52,457 nucleotides of DNA from Bacteroidales bacterium. Its GTDB lineage: Bacteria; Bacteroidota; Bacteroidia; Bacteroidales; P3. The stretch spans positions 1 to 52,457 of the forward strand of contig JAFZDP010000043.1 of NCBI GenBank assembly GCA_017561155.1, given 5' to 3'. The notes under the pieces are model-generated. The model searched no databases. It worked only from the letters and a program-made list of their open reading frames with translations, and was not told where the DNA came from. The position numbers were made by a program, and so were the translations under genes. This document shows, in pieces, positions 22,474 to 31,470 of this stretch (position 1 is the stretch's first letter; every line of letters begins with the position of its first letter).

Positions 22474-23580
22474 ATGAAAATGTTGAAATTTTTGGCAAAG
22501 CCCTTCTTGTGGATAGAAGGCAGATGGAGCCGTTGCTCCAAATGGTTTAAACGTCTAGTTGGATTATTATTTATATGTCCGGTATTTATTGTAGGACTAC
22601 TCGCAGTATTTTCGATTATATACGACAATATTGAGTTTTCTGCTACATATAAACCATATATTTGGGACGAAAAACAATTATCGGAACGTTTGGAGGTACA
22701 TGAATATTCTGATGGTATAAAAAGGTTGTACGACAGACAGAATGAGAAATACATAATGGACGATGTGTGTTGGGTGTCGGATGTGTCGGTCGATGATTCA
22801 TTGGCAGTGATAGCTTTTCCGGGAAAGCGTGGCTACATCAATATTCATACTGCAGAGATTGTTATAGAACCACAATACAAATCAGCGTGGATATTCTCCG
22901 AAGGTTTAGCTGCTGTACGTAATCAAGAAGGTATGGTTGGGTTTATCAACAATAAAAACGAGATGGTGATACCTTTCAAGTTCGATGCAAAAGGTGATGG
23001 TATAAGTACGCCATACGTATTCAAGTCTGGAAGGTGCTTTATGAGCGATAGCTTAGGACATCTAGGAATTATCGATCGCGAAGGTAATTGGCAGCTGGAA
23101 CCGGTATATGATTATATAGACTGGCACACAGTGGACGGATTTAGAAAAGTGCAAAAAGATGGTTTTTACGGATTGTTGGATTCGACATTCAATGTGGTTT
23201 ACAAACCAATTTATAAAGAAATTTTGTTCAAAGAAGACATCGACAATATAGTATTAGTGTCAGATTCTTCACGATGTATAGTTGACTATTCGGGTAATGT
23301 TGTGATATCATTTTTGTATGATAATATAGTTCCGTTGGGTTATCCTACAACTATGTCGGAAACCCCTGACGGAGGTTATTATAATATAGAGTATATTGTT
23401 AGCAACTATGCGAAATATAGTATAAATTATAATTATGGAATACTGAATTCGAAAACGGGCAAGATAATAACTCCTGCTATCTATAGCGATATTGAAATGA
23501 TTTCTGATAGACTGTTTTCGGTAAATGAAGGGGCTGGTATATCGTACTTGATAGACCTAAATGGAAAACCTATTGAATAG
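22474..23580 (+). CDS. WG-repeat (beta-propeller-like) protein with N-terminal membrane anchor
   Basis: The 368-residue protein has a basic N-terminus, then one membrane helix at ~28-50 (LVGLLFICPVFIVGLLAVFS), so the rest probably faces the periplasm. The remainder carries WG-type repeats: GYINIHTAEIVIEPQYKSAW, GMVGFINNKNEMVIPFKFD, LGIIDREGNWQLEPVYDYI and YGLLDSTFNVVYKPIYKEI. WG repeats are binding scaffolds. It is the last gene of the 20975 operon. The space to 23817 holds small dyads and a T-rich stretch but no gene. Confidence 0.8.
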   Translation: MKMLKFLAKPFLWIEGRWSRCSKWFKRLVGLLFICPVFIVGLLAVFSIIYDNIEFSATYKPYIWDEKQLSERLEVHEYSDGIKRLYDRQNEKYIMDDVCWVSDVSVDDSLAVIAFPGKRGYINIHTAEIVIEPQYKSAWIFSEGLAAVRNQEGMVGFINNKNEMVIPFKFDAKGDGISTPYVFKSGRCFMSDSLGHLGIIDREGNWQLEPVYDYIDWHTVDGFRKVQKDGFYGLLDSTFNVVYKPIYKEILFKEDIDNIVLVSDSSRCIVDYSGNVVISFLYDNIVPLGYPTTMSETPDGGYYNIEYIVSNYAKYSINYNYGILNSKTGKIITPAIYSDIEMISDRLFSVNEGAGISYLIDLNGKPIE

Positions 23581-23742
23581 TTATTTGGGTGTTGCGGTAT
23601 TACATCTGTTTAATGGTGATGATGCCTTCTGCTATACCTCATAAACAGCAGAAAAACTGCTCATAATGTGGCTAATATTGAATGGTGATTATTTTTTTTG
23701 TAGTAGTGAAGAGAAAATTATTACTATATTAAAAAAAAAATG

Positions 23743-23750
23743 TATCTTTG
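23743..23750 (+). promoter_or_regulatory. Probable -7 box of kdd
   Basis: TATCTTTG, 67 bases before the start; no TTG at the right distance. Confidence 0.5.
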
Positions 23751-23816
23751 TATCCTGAGCATTGCTCAGACTGAAATATATAATAAATTAATTATTAACA
23801 ATATAAACTAATTATC

Positions 23817-24890
23817 ATGCAAAAAAAAGGAAACAAATACGGTACACATCGCGTTATTGAACCTAAAGGAGTTTTGCCACAACCAGCAAACAAGATAGAT
23901 AACAACATGGATGAAATCTATGACAATGAAATCCTTATCGATGTTCAAACATTAAATGTAGACTCTGCTTCTTTTACCGATATTCACGAATATGCAAAAA
24001 AACAAGCCGGAGAAGGTGCTTCTGAAGAACAAGTTTTGGAAGAAATAAAGAAAGAAATGCTTTATAATGTAGAACTTCAAGGAAAACATAGAAATCGTCG
24101 TACAGGTTCCGGTGGTATGTTGCTAGGTACTGTAGAAAAGATAGGTGATGCATTGAAAGGTAAAATAGATTTGAAAGAAGGCGACAAAATAGCTACTCTT
24201 GTATCATTATCTTTGACTCCTCTTCGTATTGATAAAATAAAAGAAATACGCAAAGACGTAGATCAAGTTGATATTGAAGGTAAAGCTATTCTTTTCGAAA
24301 GTGGTATATATGCAAAAATACCTACAGATATGCCTGAAAAATTAGCTCTTAGTGCATTAGACGTTGCCGGTGCTCCTGCTCAAACTGCAAAACTTTGCAA
24401 ACCTGGCGATACCGTTCTTATTATCGGAGCCGGTGGAAAATCGGGTATGCTTTGCTGCTACGAAGCTAAAAAACGCGTAGGTGTAACAGGTAAAGTTATC
24501 GGTATGTGCCACAGCCAAAGATCTACAGAACGTTTGCAAAAATTAGGTTTCTGTGATGTTGTTTTTGCCGGAAACGCTACAGACCCTGTTGCTATGTTGG
24601 AAAAAATCAGCGAGCTTACTAATGGCGAAATGGCTGACATTACTATCAACAACGTTAACGTTCCTGATACTGAAATGACAAGTGTACTTTGTACTAAAAA
24701 TACCGGTATCGTTTACTTCTTCTCTATGGCTACAAGCTTTACTAAATCTGCTTTGGGAGCAGAAGGTGTTGGAAGCGACGTAACTATGATTATTGGTAAC
24801 GGATACACTAAAGGTCACGCTGAAATAACATTACAAGAACTTCGCGAAAATGAAGAACTTCGTAAAATATTCGAAGAACTTTATGCTTAA
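23817..24890 (+). CDS. kdd: L-erythro-3,5-diaminohexanoate dehydrogenase
   Basis: The 357-residue protein starts with GNKYGTHRVIEPKGVLPQPA, the hallmark N-terminus of Kdd, and has a Rossmann dinucleotide fold in the second half (GDTVLIIGAGGKSGMLCCYE). It oxidatively deaminates 3,5-diaminohexanoate to 5-amino-3-oxohexanoate with NAD+, a step of lysine fermentation to acetate and butyrate. The usual partners (kamA, kamD/E, kce, kal) are not in the window, so the pathway is either split or continues elsewhere. It stands alone with a strong terminator behind it. This fits an amino-acid-fermenting anaerobe. Confidence 0.9.
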   Translation: MQKKGNKYGTHRVIEPKGVLPQPANKIDNNMDEIYDNEILIDVQTLNVDSASFTDIHEYAKKQAGEGASEEQVLEEIKKEMLYNVELQGKHRNRRTGSGGMLLGTVEKIGDALKGKIDLKEGDKIATLVSLSLTPLRIDKIKEIRKDVDQVDIEGKAILFESGIYAKIPTDMPEKLALSALDVAGAPAQTAKLCKPGDTVLIIGAGGKSGMLCCYEAKKRVGVTGKVIGMCHSQRSTERLQKLGFCDVVFAGNATDPVAMLEKISELTNGEMADITINNVNVPDTEMTSVLCTKNTGIVYFFSMATSFTKSALGAEGVGSDVTMIIGNGYTKGHAEITLQELRENEELRKIFEELYA

Positions 24891-24925
24891 TTCTTAGTAT
24901 AAGTAATATTAATTTTTTGCTATAC

Positions 24926-24970
24926 AAAAAGCCACAATCTCGATATTGCGAGTGTTGTGGCTTTTTTTTC
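24926..24970 (+). terminator. Rho-independent terminator of kdd
   Basis: AAAAAGCCACAA pairs with TTGTGGCTTTTT around CTCG...CGAG, followed by T. Confidence 0.88.
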
Positions 24971-25090
24971 TGTATAATATTATAGTATCGTCAAAACAAC
25001 AACAAATAGCCGACAATGCAAATTTTGTAAATACCCCGAAAAAATATCTATACAAAATACTTTTAGATATAAAACATCGTTATAGTTGCT

Positions 25091-27553
25091 ATGATTGGAA
25101 AAGGTACAAATAGAAAACATTATATATTGCACTACATGGTGTTGGCAATTTTTGTGGCAGTGTCAGCACTATCATTTTCTCAAACAGCCATTTTGAAAGG
25201 AAGGGTAACCTCGGAGAAAGGGGAGGGAATGGAGTATGTAAGTGTAAGGCTTGCAAATACACCTCGTCCTATTGGTACTATAACCAATGCTAAGGGATAT
25301 TATCAGTTCAACGTTCCTGCAAACAAGGAAATAACTGTACTATTTAGTTTTACCGGCTACGAGTCGAGTCGTGTTGTGCTGACTCTTGCAGACAACGAGG
25401 AGAAAGAGTTGGATTGTAGTTTGAAACCACATGCAAAGGTGTTGGAAGGTGTAACCATAAAAGATGACAAGGTTAGAAAGAGTACTTTTACAAGCATAAA
25501 TATAGAAAAGATAGACAATGTGGCAGGACCTAATAGCGGTGTGGAAAGTTTGGTGAAAACTTTGCCCGACGTTAGCAGCAGTAACGAACTTAGTAGTCAG
25601 TATAGCGTTAGGGGTGGTAGTTTCGACGAAAACTTGGTATATATAAATGATGTGGAAATATATCGTCCGTTTTTGGTTCGTAGCGGTCAGCAGGAAGGGT
25701 TGAGTATTATTAACCCTGATATGGTGGAACGTGTTATGTTTTCGCCCGGAGGTTTCGAAGCTAAGTATAGCGACAAAATGTCGTCGGTGTTGGATATTAC
25801 ATACAAGCGACCCAAAGCATTTGGAGGAAAGGTGTCGGCAAGTTTGTTGGGAGCCAGTATGTATGTAGAGGGAACTGCAAAGGATAAAATGACTTATAGT
25901 ATAGGATTTAGAAGACATAATAATAGATATATATTAAATTCGTTGGACACCGATGGCGATTATACCACAGCCTATACCGATTTGCAATCTATTATTACCT
26001 ATAAGATTAATCCTAAATTGGATGTGTCTTTCTTGGGTATATATTCAAACAATAGATATGGCTTGGTGCCACAAACTCAGACTACAAATTTTGGTAACTT
26101 TTTCCAAAGTATGCAGTTGAAGGTGTATTTTGATGGCCAAGAGGTTGATGAGTATACAACAACACTTGGTGCCATAACATTCGACTATACCCCAAACGAG
26201 AATGTACATTGGAAGTGGATAACATCGGCATATTCTACCAACGAGAGTGAGGTGTATGATATTCAAGGACAATATTGGCTGTACGAATTGAATGTAGGTG
26301 CTGTAGTAGGTGAGGTTAATAAATTTGATAGAGGTATAGGTACATATTTGGAACACGCAAGAAACTATCTAAACACAAGGGTGATAAATACGGAAATAAA
26401 AGGTTCGTATTTTACAAGTTTGGGTAATTGGAATTGGGGTGTGCGATATCAAAACGAGTATATATACGACCGCTTGAAGGAATGGAAGATGGTAGACTCT
26501 GCAAACTTTACCATACCTAATATTGGAGATTATATGCCCAGCGATTCGGCTAATATTCCTTTTGCCCCACAATTGCAAAACTATGTAAAGGCTACTAATA
26601 CATTGCTATCTCATAGAGTTATGGGATATGTTCAGCGTAATTTTGATTTCTATACCGAAGAAAGTTTAATAAGTTTGCTGGTAGGTATAAGGGGACAATA
26701 TTGGAGTTTCAATAACGAGTTTTTTGCAACACCACGCATCAGTGTGAACTATAAGCCCAATTGGGAAAAAGATATGTTGTTTAGATTGGGCGGTGGTGTT
26801 TATGCACAGTCGCCGTTCTATAGGGAATATAGATATAAAGATGGAAGTATAAACCAAGATATAAAAGCCCAGAAGTCGTACCAGGTAACAGGTACTGTAG
26901 ATTATAACTTCTCGATGTGGGATAAGCCTTTCAAACTGACTGCCGATGTATATTATAAATACATTACCGACCTTATTCCATACGAAGTGGATAATATGAG
27001 AATAAGATATGCGGCCGAAAACAATGCGATAGGTTATGCCACAGGAGTAAGTTTAAGAATAAATGGCGAGTTTATTAAGGATGCTGAATCGTGGGCCAGC
27101 GTATCTATTATGCAAACACAGGAAGATATAGAAGGTGATGAATATGGTTGGCTTTCTCGCCCTGCCGACCAAAGACTTATGTTTAAGATTTTCTTCCAAG
27201 ATTATATGCCAACATTGCCTTGGATGAGGGTGAGCTTGAATTTTATTTATGGTACAGGATTGCCTTTTACCAAGCCGTCGCAAACAGATTTTTCTACCAC
27301 TCATCGTTTTCCTCCATACTTTAGGGTAGATATGACAGGTGCCATACAGATAAAGAAAATATCCGATTGGGGTATGAAACCGATATTTAAACACTTTGAA
27401 GATGTATGGTTGAATATAGAGGTATTCAACTTGTTCAATTATAAAAATGTCGTGTCGTATATTTGGGTGGCAGATTATGACAACAGATATTATGCAGTGC
27501 CCAATTTCTTAACTATGCGACAATTTAATCTAAAACTAACACTTACATTTTAA
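25091..27553 (+). CDS. TonB-dependent outer-membrane receptor
   Basis: The 820-residue protein has a signal peptide (LAIFVAVSALSFSQ), then a CarboxypepD_reg-like domain (~30-115; AILKGRVTSEKGEGMEYVSV, GYYQFNVPANKE), a plug domain (~120-220; VESLVKTLPDVSSSNELSSQ, YSVRGGSFDENLVYINDVEI) and a long beta-barrel ending QFNLKLTLTF with terminal Phe. There is no SusD-like partner next to it, so it is not a classic glycan (Sus) locus. It is followed by an M16-like gene after 17 bases. The substrate is unknown; peptides are possible given that neighbour. Confidence 0.9.
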   Translation: MIGKGTNRKHYILHYMVLAIFVAVSALSFSQTAILKGRVTSEKGEGMEYVSVRLANTPRPIGTITNAKGYYQFNVPANKEITVLFSFTGYESSRVVLTLADNEEKELDCSLKPHAKVLEGVTIKDDKVRKSTFTSINIEKIDNVAGPNSGVESLVKTLPDVSSSNELSSQYSVRGGSFDENLVYINDVEIYRPFLVRSGQQEGLSIINPDMVERVMFSPGGFEAKYSDKMSSVLDITYKRPKAFGGKVSASLLGASMYVEGTAKDKMTYSIGFRRHNNRYILNSLDTDGDYTTAYTDLQSIITYKINPKLDVSFLGIYSNNRYGLVPQTQTTNFGNFFQSMQLKVYFDGQEVDEYTTTLGAITFDYTPNENVHWKWITSAYSTNESEVYDIQGQYWLYELNVGAVVGEVNKFDRGIGTYLEHARNYLNTRVINTEIKGSYFTSLGNWNWGVRYQNEYIYDRLKEWKMVDSANFTIPNIGDYMPSDSANIPFAPQLQNYVKATNTLLSHRVMGYVQRNFDFYTEESLISLLVGIRGQYWSFNNEFFATPRISVNYKPNWEKDMLFRLGGGVYAQSPFYREYRYKDGSINQDIKAQKSYQVTGTVDYNFSMWDKPFKLTADVYYKYITDLIPYEVDNMRIRYAAENNAIGYATGVSLRINGEFIKDAESWASVSIMQTQEDIEGDEYGWLSRPADQRLMFKIFFQDYMPTLPWMRVSLNFIYGTGLPFTKPSQTDFSTTHRFPPYFRVDMTGAIQIKKISDWGMKPIFKHFEDVWLNIEVFNLFNYKNVVSYIWVADYDNRYYAVPNFLTMRQFNLKLTLTF

Positions 27554-27570
27554 ATAAAGAGATAGACAAG

Positions 27571-28860
27571 ATGATAGATAGAACAATAAATCCGGATAAA
27601 GATATACAATTGAGAACATCTGATATAGACCGTTCGAAATTGGAACCTCGCTACTATACAATGTCCAACGGACGAAAAATAACTATATTCGATAGCAATT
27701 CTATAGATATAATAAAGGTGGACTTTGTGTTTGAAGCAGGTAAAGCATATCAAGCCAAAAAGGTGGTGGCTTTGCTGACTAATAAGTTGATAACAGAAGG
27801 TACAAGCAAACACACTGCCAAAGAGATAGCGGAAATATTGGATTTTAGAGGTATTTATATCGACAAGTCTATAGATTCTACTTCGGCGTTTGTGTCGGTT
27901 TTGATGATAAAGAAATATGTACAAGAGATATTACCATTGCTATACGAGATACTAACCGATTCGATATTTCCTGAAAACGAATTTCAAGTAGCACTAAATA
28001 AAGGTAAGCAAAGTTTTTTGAACGATATGATGAAACCACAATATGTAGCTCGTAGAAATTTCTATCAAGCAGTTTTTTGCGAAGATCATGTATATGGTTC
28101 GTTTGCCACCGAAAGCGATTTCGATAAAATTACTCCCGATGATGTAAGAGGTTTCTTTAAGGAGCATTATCTTGTGGATAGTTGTGATATATATCTTTCC
28201 GGTAATGTAGATGATGAAATTCTATCTACAGTGAATAGTATTTTCGGAAGTGGGGTGCATTGTTCTAAAACAAGTGATATTATAATTCCGCAGCCAATAT
28301 TCAACGAGCCTCAGAAGTTATTTATACCTAAGGCAGATGCTGTGCAAAGTGCTATAAGGATAGGTAAGGTTATAGATACTACTTGGGATAGTACCGACTT
28401 TGCCGAACTTATGATTGCTAATACCATCTTGGGTGGATATTTTGGTAGTAGACTTATAGCCAATGTAAGAGAAGATAAAGGATATTGCTATAGTATATAC
28501 TCGTTGTTGCAATGTTATCGTGGTGTTAATGTATTCTTTATAACAACCGAAGTGGGTAAAGATGTAACAAATGATGCTGTGAAAGAGATACACACAGAAC
28601 TATATAATATGGCTACAAAACCTGTAGATGAAGAAGAATTGAGTGTAGTGAAGAGTTATCTGATTGGCGACTTTATAAGAAGTATAGATGGAGTGTTTGA
28701 GATAGCAGAACGCTACAAACAGATGTGTGCCAACCATTCGTCGGAGGTGTTTACCGACAACTATCTGAAAGCGATAAACACTATAACTCCAGAAAAGATA
28801 TGCCAAATATCTGGCAGATATCTACAACCTGAAAGTATGACCCAAGTTATTGTAGGATAA
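27571..28860 (+). CDS. M16 (insulinase)-family protein lacking the zinc motif
   Basis: The 429-residue protein has the two-domain M16 fold: VDFVFEAGKAYQAKK, a second half with FAELMIANTILGGYFGSRLI and REDKGYCYSIYSLL. The catalytic HxxEH, expected around residues 67-71, is replaced by ALLTN, so it should not cleave on its own. Such inactive chains usually pair with an active M16 subunit. There is no signal peptide. It is co-directed with the TonB receptor 17 bases upstream. Confidence 0.82.
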   Translation: MIDRTINPDKDIQLRTSDIDRSKLEPRYYTMSNGRKITIFDSNSIDIIKVDFVFEAGKAYQAKKVVALLTNKLITEGTSKHTAKEIAEILDFRGIYIDKSIDSTSAFVSVLMIKKYVQEILPLLYEILTDSIFPENEFQVALNKGKQSFLNDMMKPQYVARRNFYQAVFCEDHVYGSFATESDFDKITPDDVRGFFKEHYLVDSCDIYLSGNVDDEILSTVNSIFGSGVHCSKTSDIIIPQPIFNEPQKLFIPKADAVQSAIRIGKVIDTTWDSTDFAELMIANTILGGYFGSRLIANVREDKGYCYSIYSLLQCYRGVNVFFITTEVGKDVTNDAVKEIHTELYNMATKPVDEEELSVVKSYLIGDFIRSIDGVFEIAERYKQMCANHSSEVFTDNYLKAINTITPEKICQISGRYLQPESMTQVIVG

Positions 28861-28896
28861 AGCATCAACGAATAAATAGTAAAATAGTAGGTAGGT

Positions 28897-29961
28897 ATGT
28901 TTAGCAAAAGACCATTTATAGTGGCAGGGCCCTGCAGTATAGAAAGTTTCGACCAACTAAAAAAAGTGGTGCAACACCTTTCAGAAAACAACAAAGTGCA
29001 TCTGATTCGTTGCGGTGTGTGGAAACCTCGAACCCAACCTGGTGGCTTTGAAGGTATGGGCGAAGTGGCTCTTAGATGGATTGCCGACCTTAAAAATATA
29101 TTCCCAAACACAATGTTTGCGGTAGAAGTTGCACAGCCTAAGCATATAGAATTATGTTTGAAATATAATATCGATGTGTTTTGGATAGGTGCTCGAACAT
29201 CGGGTAATCCTTTTTCGATGAGCGAGTTGTCTGAGTGTATAAAGGGTGTAAACAATGTGCCTATAATGATAAAAAACCCACCTTTCCCCGACGTTAAACT
29301 ATGGGCAGGGGCTATAGAACGTATGAAAAATATAGGTGTTGAGCGGATTGCTGCCATACATAGGGGTTTCTATAGCCACAACAATTGTGGATACAGAAAC
29401 AATCCTTTGTGGGAAATACCCATAGAACTGAAACGCATAATGCCAGAGCTGCCAATTATTTGCGACCCAAGTCATATAGCCGGCGATGCTAAACTTGTTC
29501 CAACAGTGGCTCAAACAGCAATGGATATGAACTTTGACGGCTTGATGATAGAGGTGCATAGCGACCCACAACTTGCTCTTACCGACAAGCATCAGCAGTT
29601 GAGCTGTCAGGAGTTTGACGCTCTGATAAACAAACTAAATGTAAAAAATAATAACACATCGGCTGATATAGAGTTGAGTTTGTTGAGGAAGAACATAGAT
29701 GCCCTAGACGATGAACTGTTGCAAACATTGGCAAAACGTTTCGAGATAGTGAGACAGATAGCCAAGATAAAGAATAGTAATAATTTGAGTGTGCTGCAGA
29801 TAGATAGGTGGAACGAGGTGCTGAACAAAACTATATGCAAAGCCGAAGAAATGAAAATATCTACCGATTTTATTCGAAAGATAATGGAACAGATACACGC
29901 AGAAAGTGTTAGAATACAATGCAATAACGAGTGGAAGAGCGATAAACCCGCAAAAGAATAG
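28897..29961 (+). CDS. Bifunctional DAHP synthase / chorismate mutase (type II)
   Basis: In this 354-residue protein, residues 1 to ~260 form a KDO8P/DAHP synthase barrel: FIVAGPCSIES, RCGVWKPRTQPGGFEGMGE, IHRGF and DPSHIAGD, which carry PEP- and metal-binding residues. The last ~90 residues (LLRKNIDALDDELLQTLAKR, FEIVRQIAKIK) are an AroQ-type chorismate mutase. The fusion catalyses the first step of the shikimate pathway and the first step toward Phe/Tyr, and is typical of Bacteroidetes. It lies 36 bases after the M16 gene. Confidence 0.93.
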   Translation: MFSKRPFIVAGPCSIESFDQLKKVVQHLSENNKVHLIRCGVWKPRTQPGGFEGMGEVALRWIADLKNIFPNTMFAVEVAQPKHIELCLKYNIDVFWIGARTSGNPFSMSELSECIKGVNNVPIMIKNPPFPDVKLWAGAIERMKNIGVERIAAIHRGFYSHNNCGYRNNPLWEIPIELKRIMPELPIICDPSHIAGDAKLVPTVAQTAMDMNFDGLMIEVHSDPQLALTDKHQQLSCQEFDALINKLNVKNNNTSADIELSLLRKNIDALDDELLQTLAKRFEIVRQIAKIKNSNNLSVLQIDRWNEVLNKTICKAEEMKISTDFIRKIMEQIHAESVRIQCNNEWKSDKPAKE

Positions 29962-30036
29962 TTTGTTGCCATATATTGGAAAGAAATAGTGGTGATGTAA
30001 GTTGCCATAAGGATGACTGACTAATACATAATATAT

Positions 30037-30729
30037 ATGAAAGCGAAAATGATAACCAGAGTAATACAATTACAAAACGATTGCAAGATTCTTTTTGCTT
30101 TGTTGGTTTGTATCGTGTCGGTTGTGCCAATGTTGACGGCTCAAAATATTTTGTCGCCAATGTCTGTTACTCGTATGTCTGAAGTGCTGAAGGATACTAT
30201 GATAGTAGGCGATGCAAAGCGTGACGAAGTGAGGATTACAGAGAGTTTGCGTTTCTTTGAGTGTTATAGTTCAGACACTGCTGTGGGGTGGGTGATGGTA
30301 CCTATGGACTCCGATGATTGGTATTCGCTACATTTTTCGCCAATTGTAAATGGAAAAATAATTTCGGATACAAGTTTAACTTTGGTGCAACGTGCCGAAA
30401 ATATAATTGCAAAAGAGTTGAGCTACAAGGCTGATACCTCAGAATATATGCCTGCTGTGCTGCTGGCGCCGTTGTATTATAGTTACAAACGCCAATATGT
30501 GTTCTTTGTTTCTGCGGTAGGGGATACCTGTGCTGCTATTTTCTATACCCACCACGAAATAGCAAAAACAGAAAGATTGGATAGTCAGTTTCGTGTAGTT
30601 TTTGACGGAGGCGATTATTATTGGAAGGCAAAGGTGAATATAACTCAAAACAAGTTGATAGATTATGCTATAAATGGACCTATGATAATAGCTGTTCCAA
30701 TGGGTGATAAAAAGCGGCAAGGATACTGA
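30037..30729 (+). CDS. Unknown exported protein
   Basis: The 230-residue protein has a basic start and one hydrophobic segment (ILFALLVCIVSVVPMLTAQ), fitting a cleaved signal peptide. The rest is beta-rich with no recognised domain (WVMVPMDSDDWYSLHFSPIV, FVSAVGDTCAAIFYTHHEI). It lies 75 bases after the DAHP synthase gene; its function is not suggested by the neighbours. Confidence 0.6.
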   Translation: MKAKMITRVIQLQNDCKILFALLVCIVSVVPMLTAQNILSPMSVTRMSEVLKDTMIVGDAKRDEVRITESLRFFECYSSDTAVGWVMVPMDSDDWYSLHFSPIVNGKIISDTSLTLVQRAENIIAKELSYKADTSEYMPAVLLAPLYYSYKRQYVFFVSAVGDTCAAIFYTHHEIAKTERLDSQFRVVFDGGDYYWKAKVNITQNKLIDYAINGPMIIAVPMGDKKRQGY

Positions 30730-30802
30730 AAATAATCCATCTTTTAAAATAAAAACGATATCGAAACGTTATAAAGAATATTTTAAAACTGAATACAATA
30801 AT

Positions 30803-31333
30803 ATGAAGACGAAAAAAATAAATTACAACTTTCGCCTGTCTAAAATAAGCAGACCATTTGTTTGTCTTTCTTTGATGTCTGCATTTTTGTTGCTTACGGC
30901 TTTTCAGTGTGGAAAAGATTGGGATGATGATATTCCAGATCCCAACCATGTAGCTTCTACGGCTCATCGTGGCGATTGGGAATATCTTAGTGCCACTGCA
31001 AGAGTGATTTCTGATTCTACAGACGAGTTGGGCGAAGAATATAGTCTTGGAAGCTATGCACCTATAAGGGATATTAGTTTCGATAGAATAAGGACAGCAG
31101 TTATTGAAGTTCAAGGCGATGCAGCTGTATATCCACCACAATATAGCGAATTGAATTTTCATTACTATAGAGATTATGGTTCGGATACTATTTATCTTGT
31201 AAGAGATGGTTGGGGATATATGGTTTTTTATTTGCAGTATGCTGATAGTGTAGAGTTGAAATTTAATACCGTGAAGTATTATGACAACTATAGAGAACTG
31301 CAAAGTTATAACTACCGCCGCAAGGCATCGTAA
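30803..31333 (+). CDS. Unknown exported (possible lipo-) protein
   Basis: I chose ATG 30803 (MKTKKINYNFRLSK) rather than 30704, because it places the hydrophobic segment (FVCLSLMSAFLLLTAFQC) near the N-terminus. Cys follows that segment but with Gln before it, a weak lipobox. The mature part (~140 residues) is beta-rich, with ASTAHRGDWEYL and repeated Tyr/Asp. The pattern resembles other small Bacteroidales surface proteins, but I recognise no family. Confidence 0.6.
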   Translation: MKTKKINYNFRLSKISRPFVCLSLMSAFLLLTAFQCGKDWDDDIPDPNHVASTAHRGDWEYLSATARVISDSTDELGEEYSLGSYAPIRDISFDRIRTAVIEVQGDAAVYPPQYSELNFHYYRDYGSDTIYLVRDGWGYMVFYLQYADSVELKFNTVKYYDNYRELQSYNYRRKAS

Positions 31334-31396
31334 GATATATTCCGACTCGGATAAACTAAACAATGCAAGGGCGTTAAGAAGAAAACTGCTGCTTTT

Positions 31397-31470
31397 CTGA
31401 ATTATGGAATTTTTGAAATACCCTCAATATATTAGCGATAGATTGTAATCTACAATTTATCGCTTTTTTT
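31397..31470 (+). terminator. Dispersed repeat remnant R5 followed by terminator
   Basis: TATGGAATTTTTGAAATACC at ~31403 and CAATATATTAGCG at ~31424 echo repeat R2. The hairpin 31434-31464 (AGCGATA-ATTGTA / TACAAT-TATCGCT) with a T-run then ends the 30803 unit. Confidence 0.65.

Noticed and set aside
1-23580. Integrative element with integrase and att sites
   Set aside because: No integrase, relaxase, mobilisation or transposase gene was found, and no tRNA or clear end repeats.
25091-30729. Polysaccharide utilisation locus
   Set aside because: There is a TonB receptor but no SusD-like gene, glycoside hydrolase or hybrid sensor next to it.
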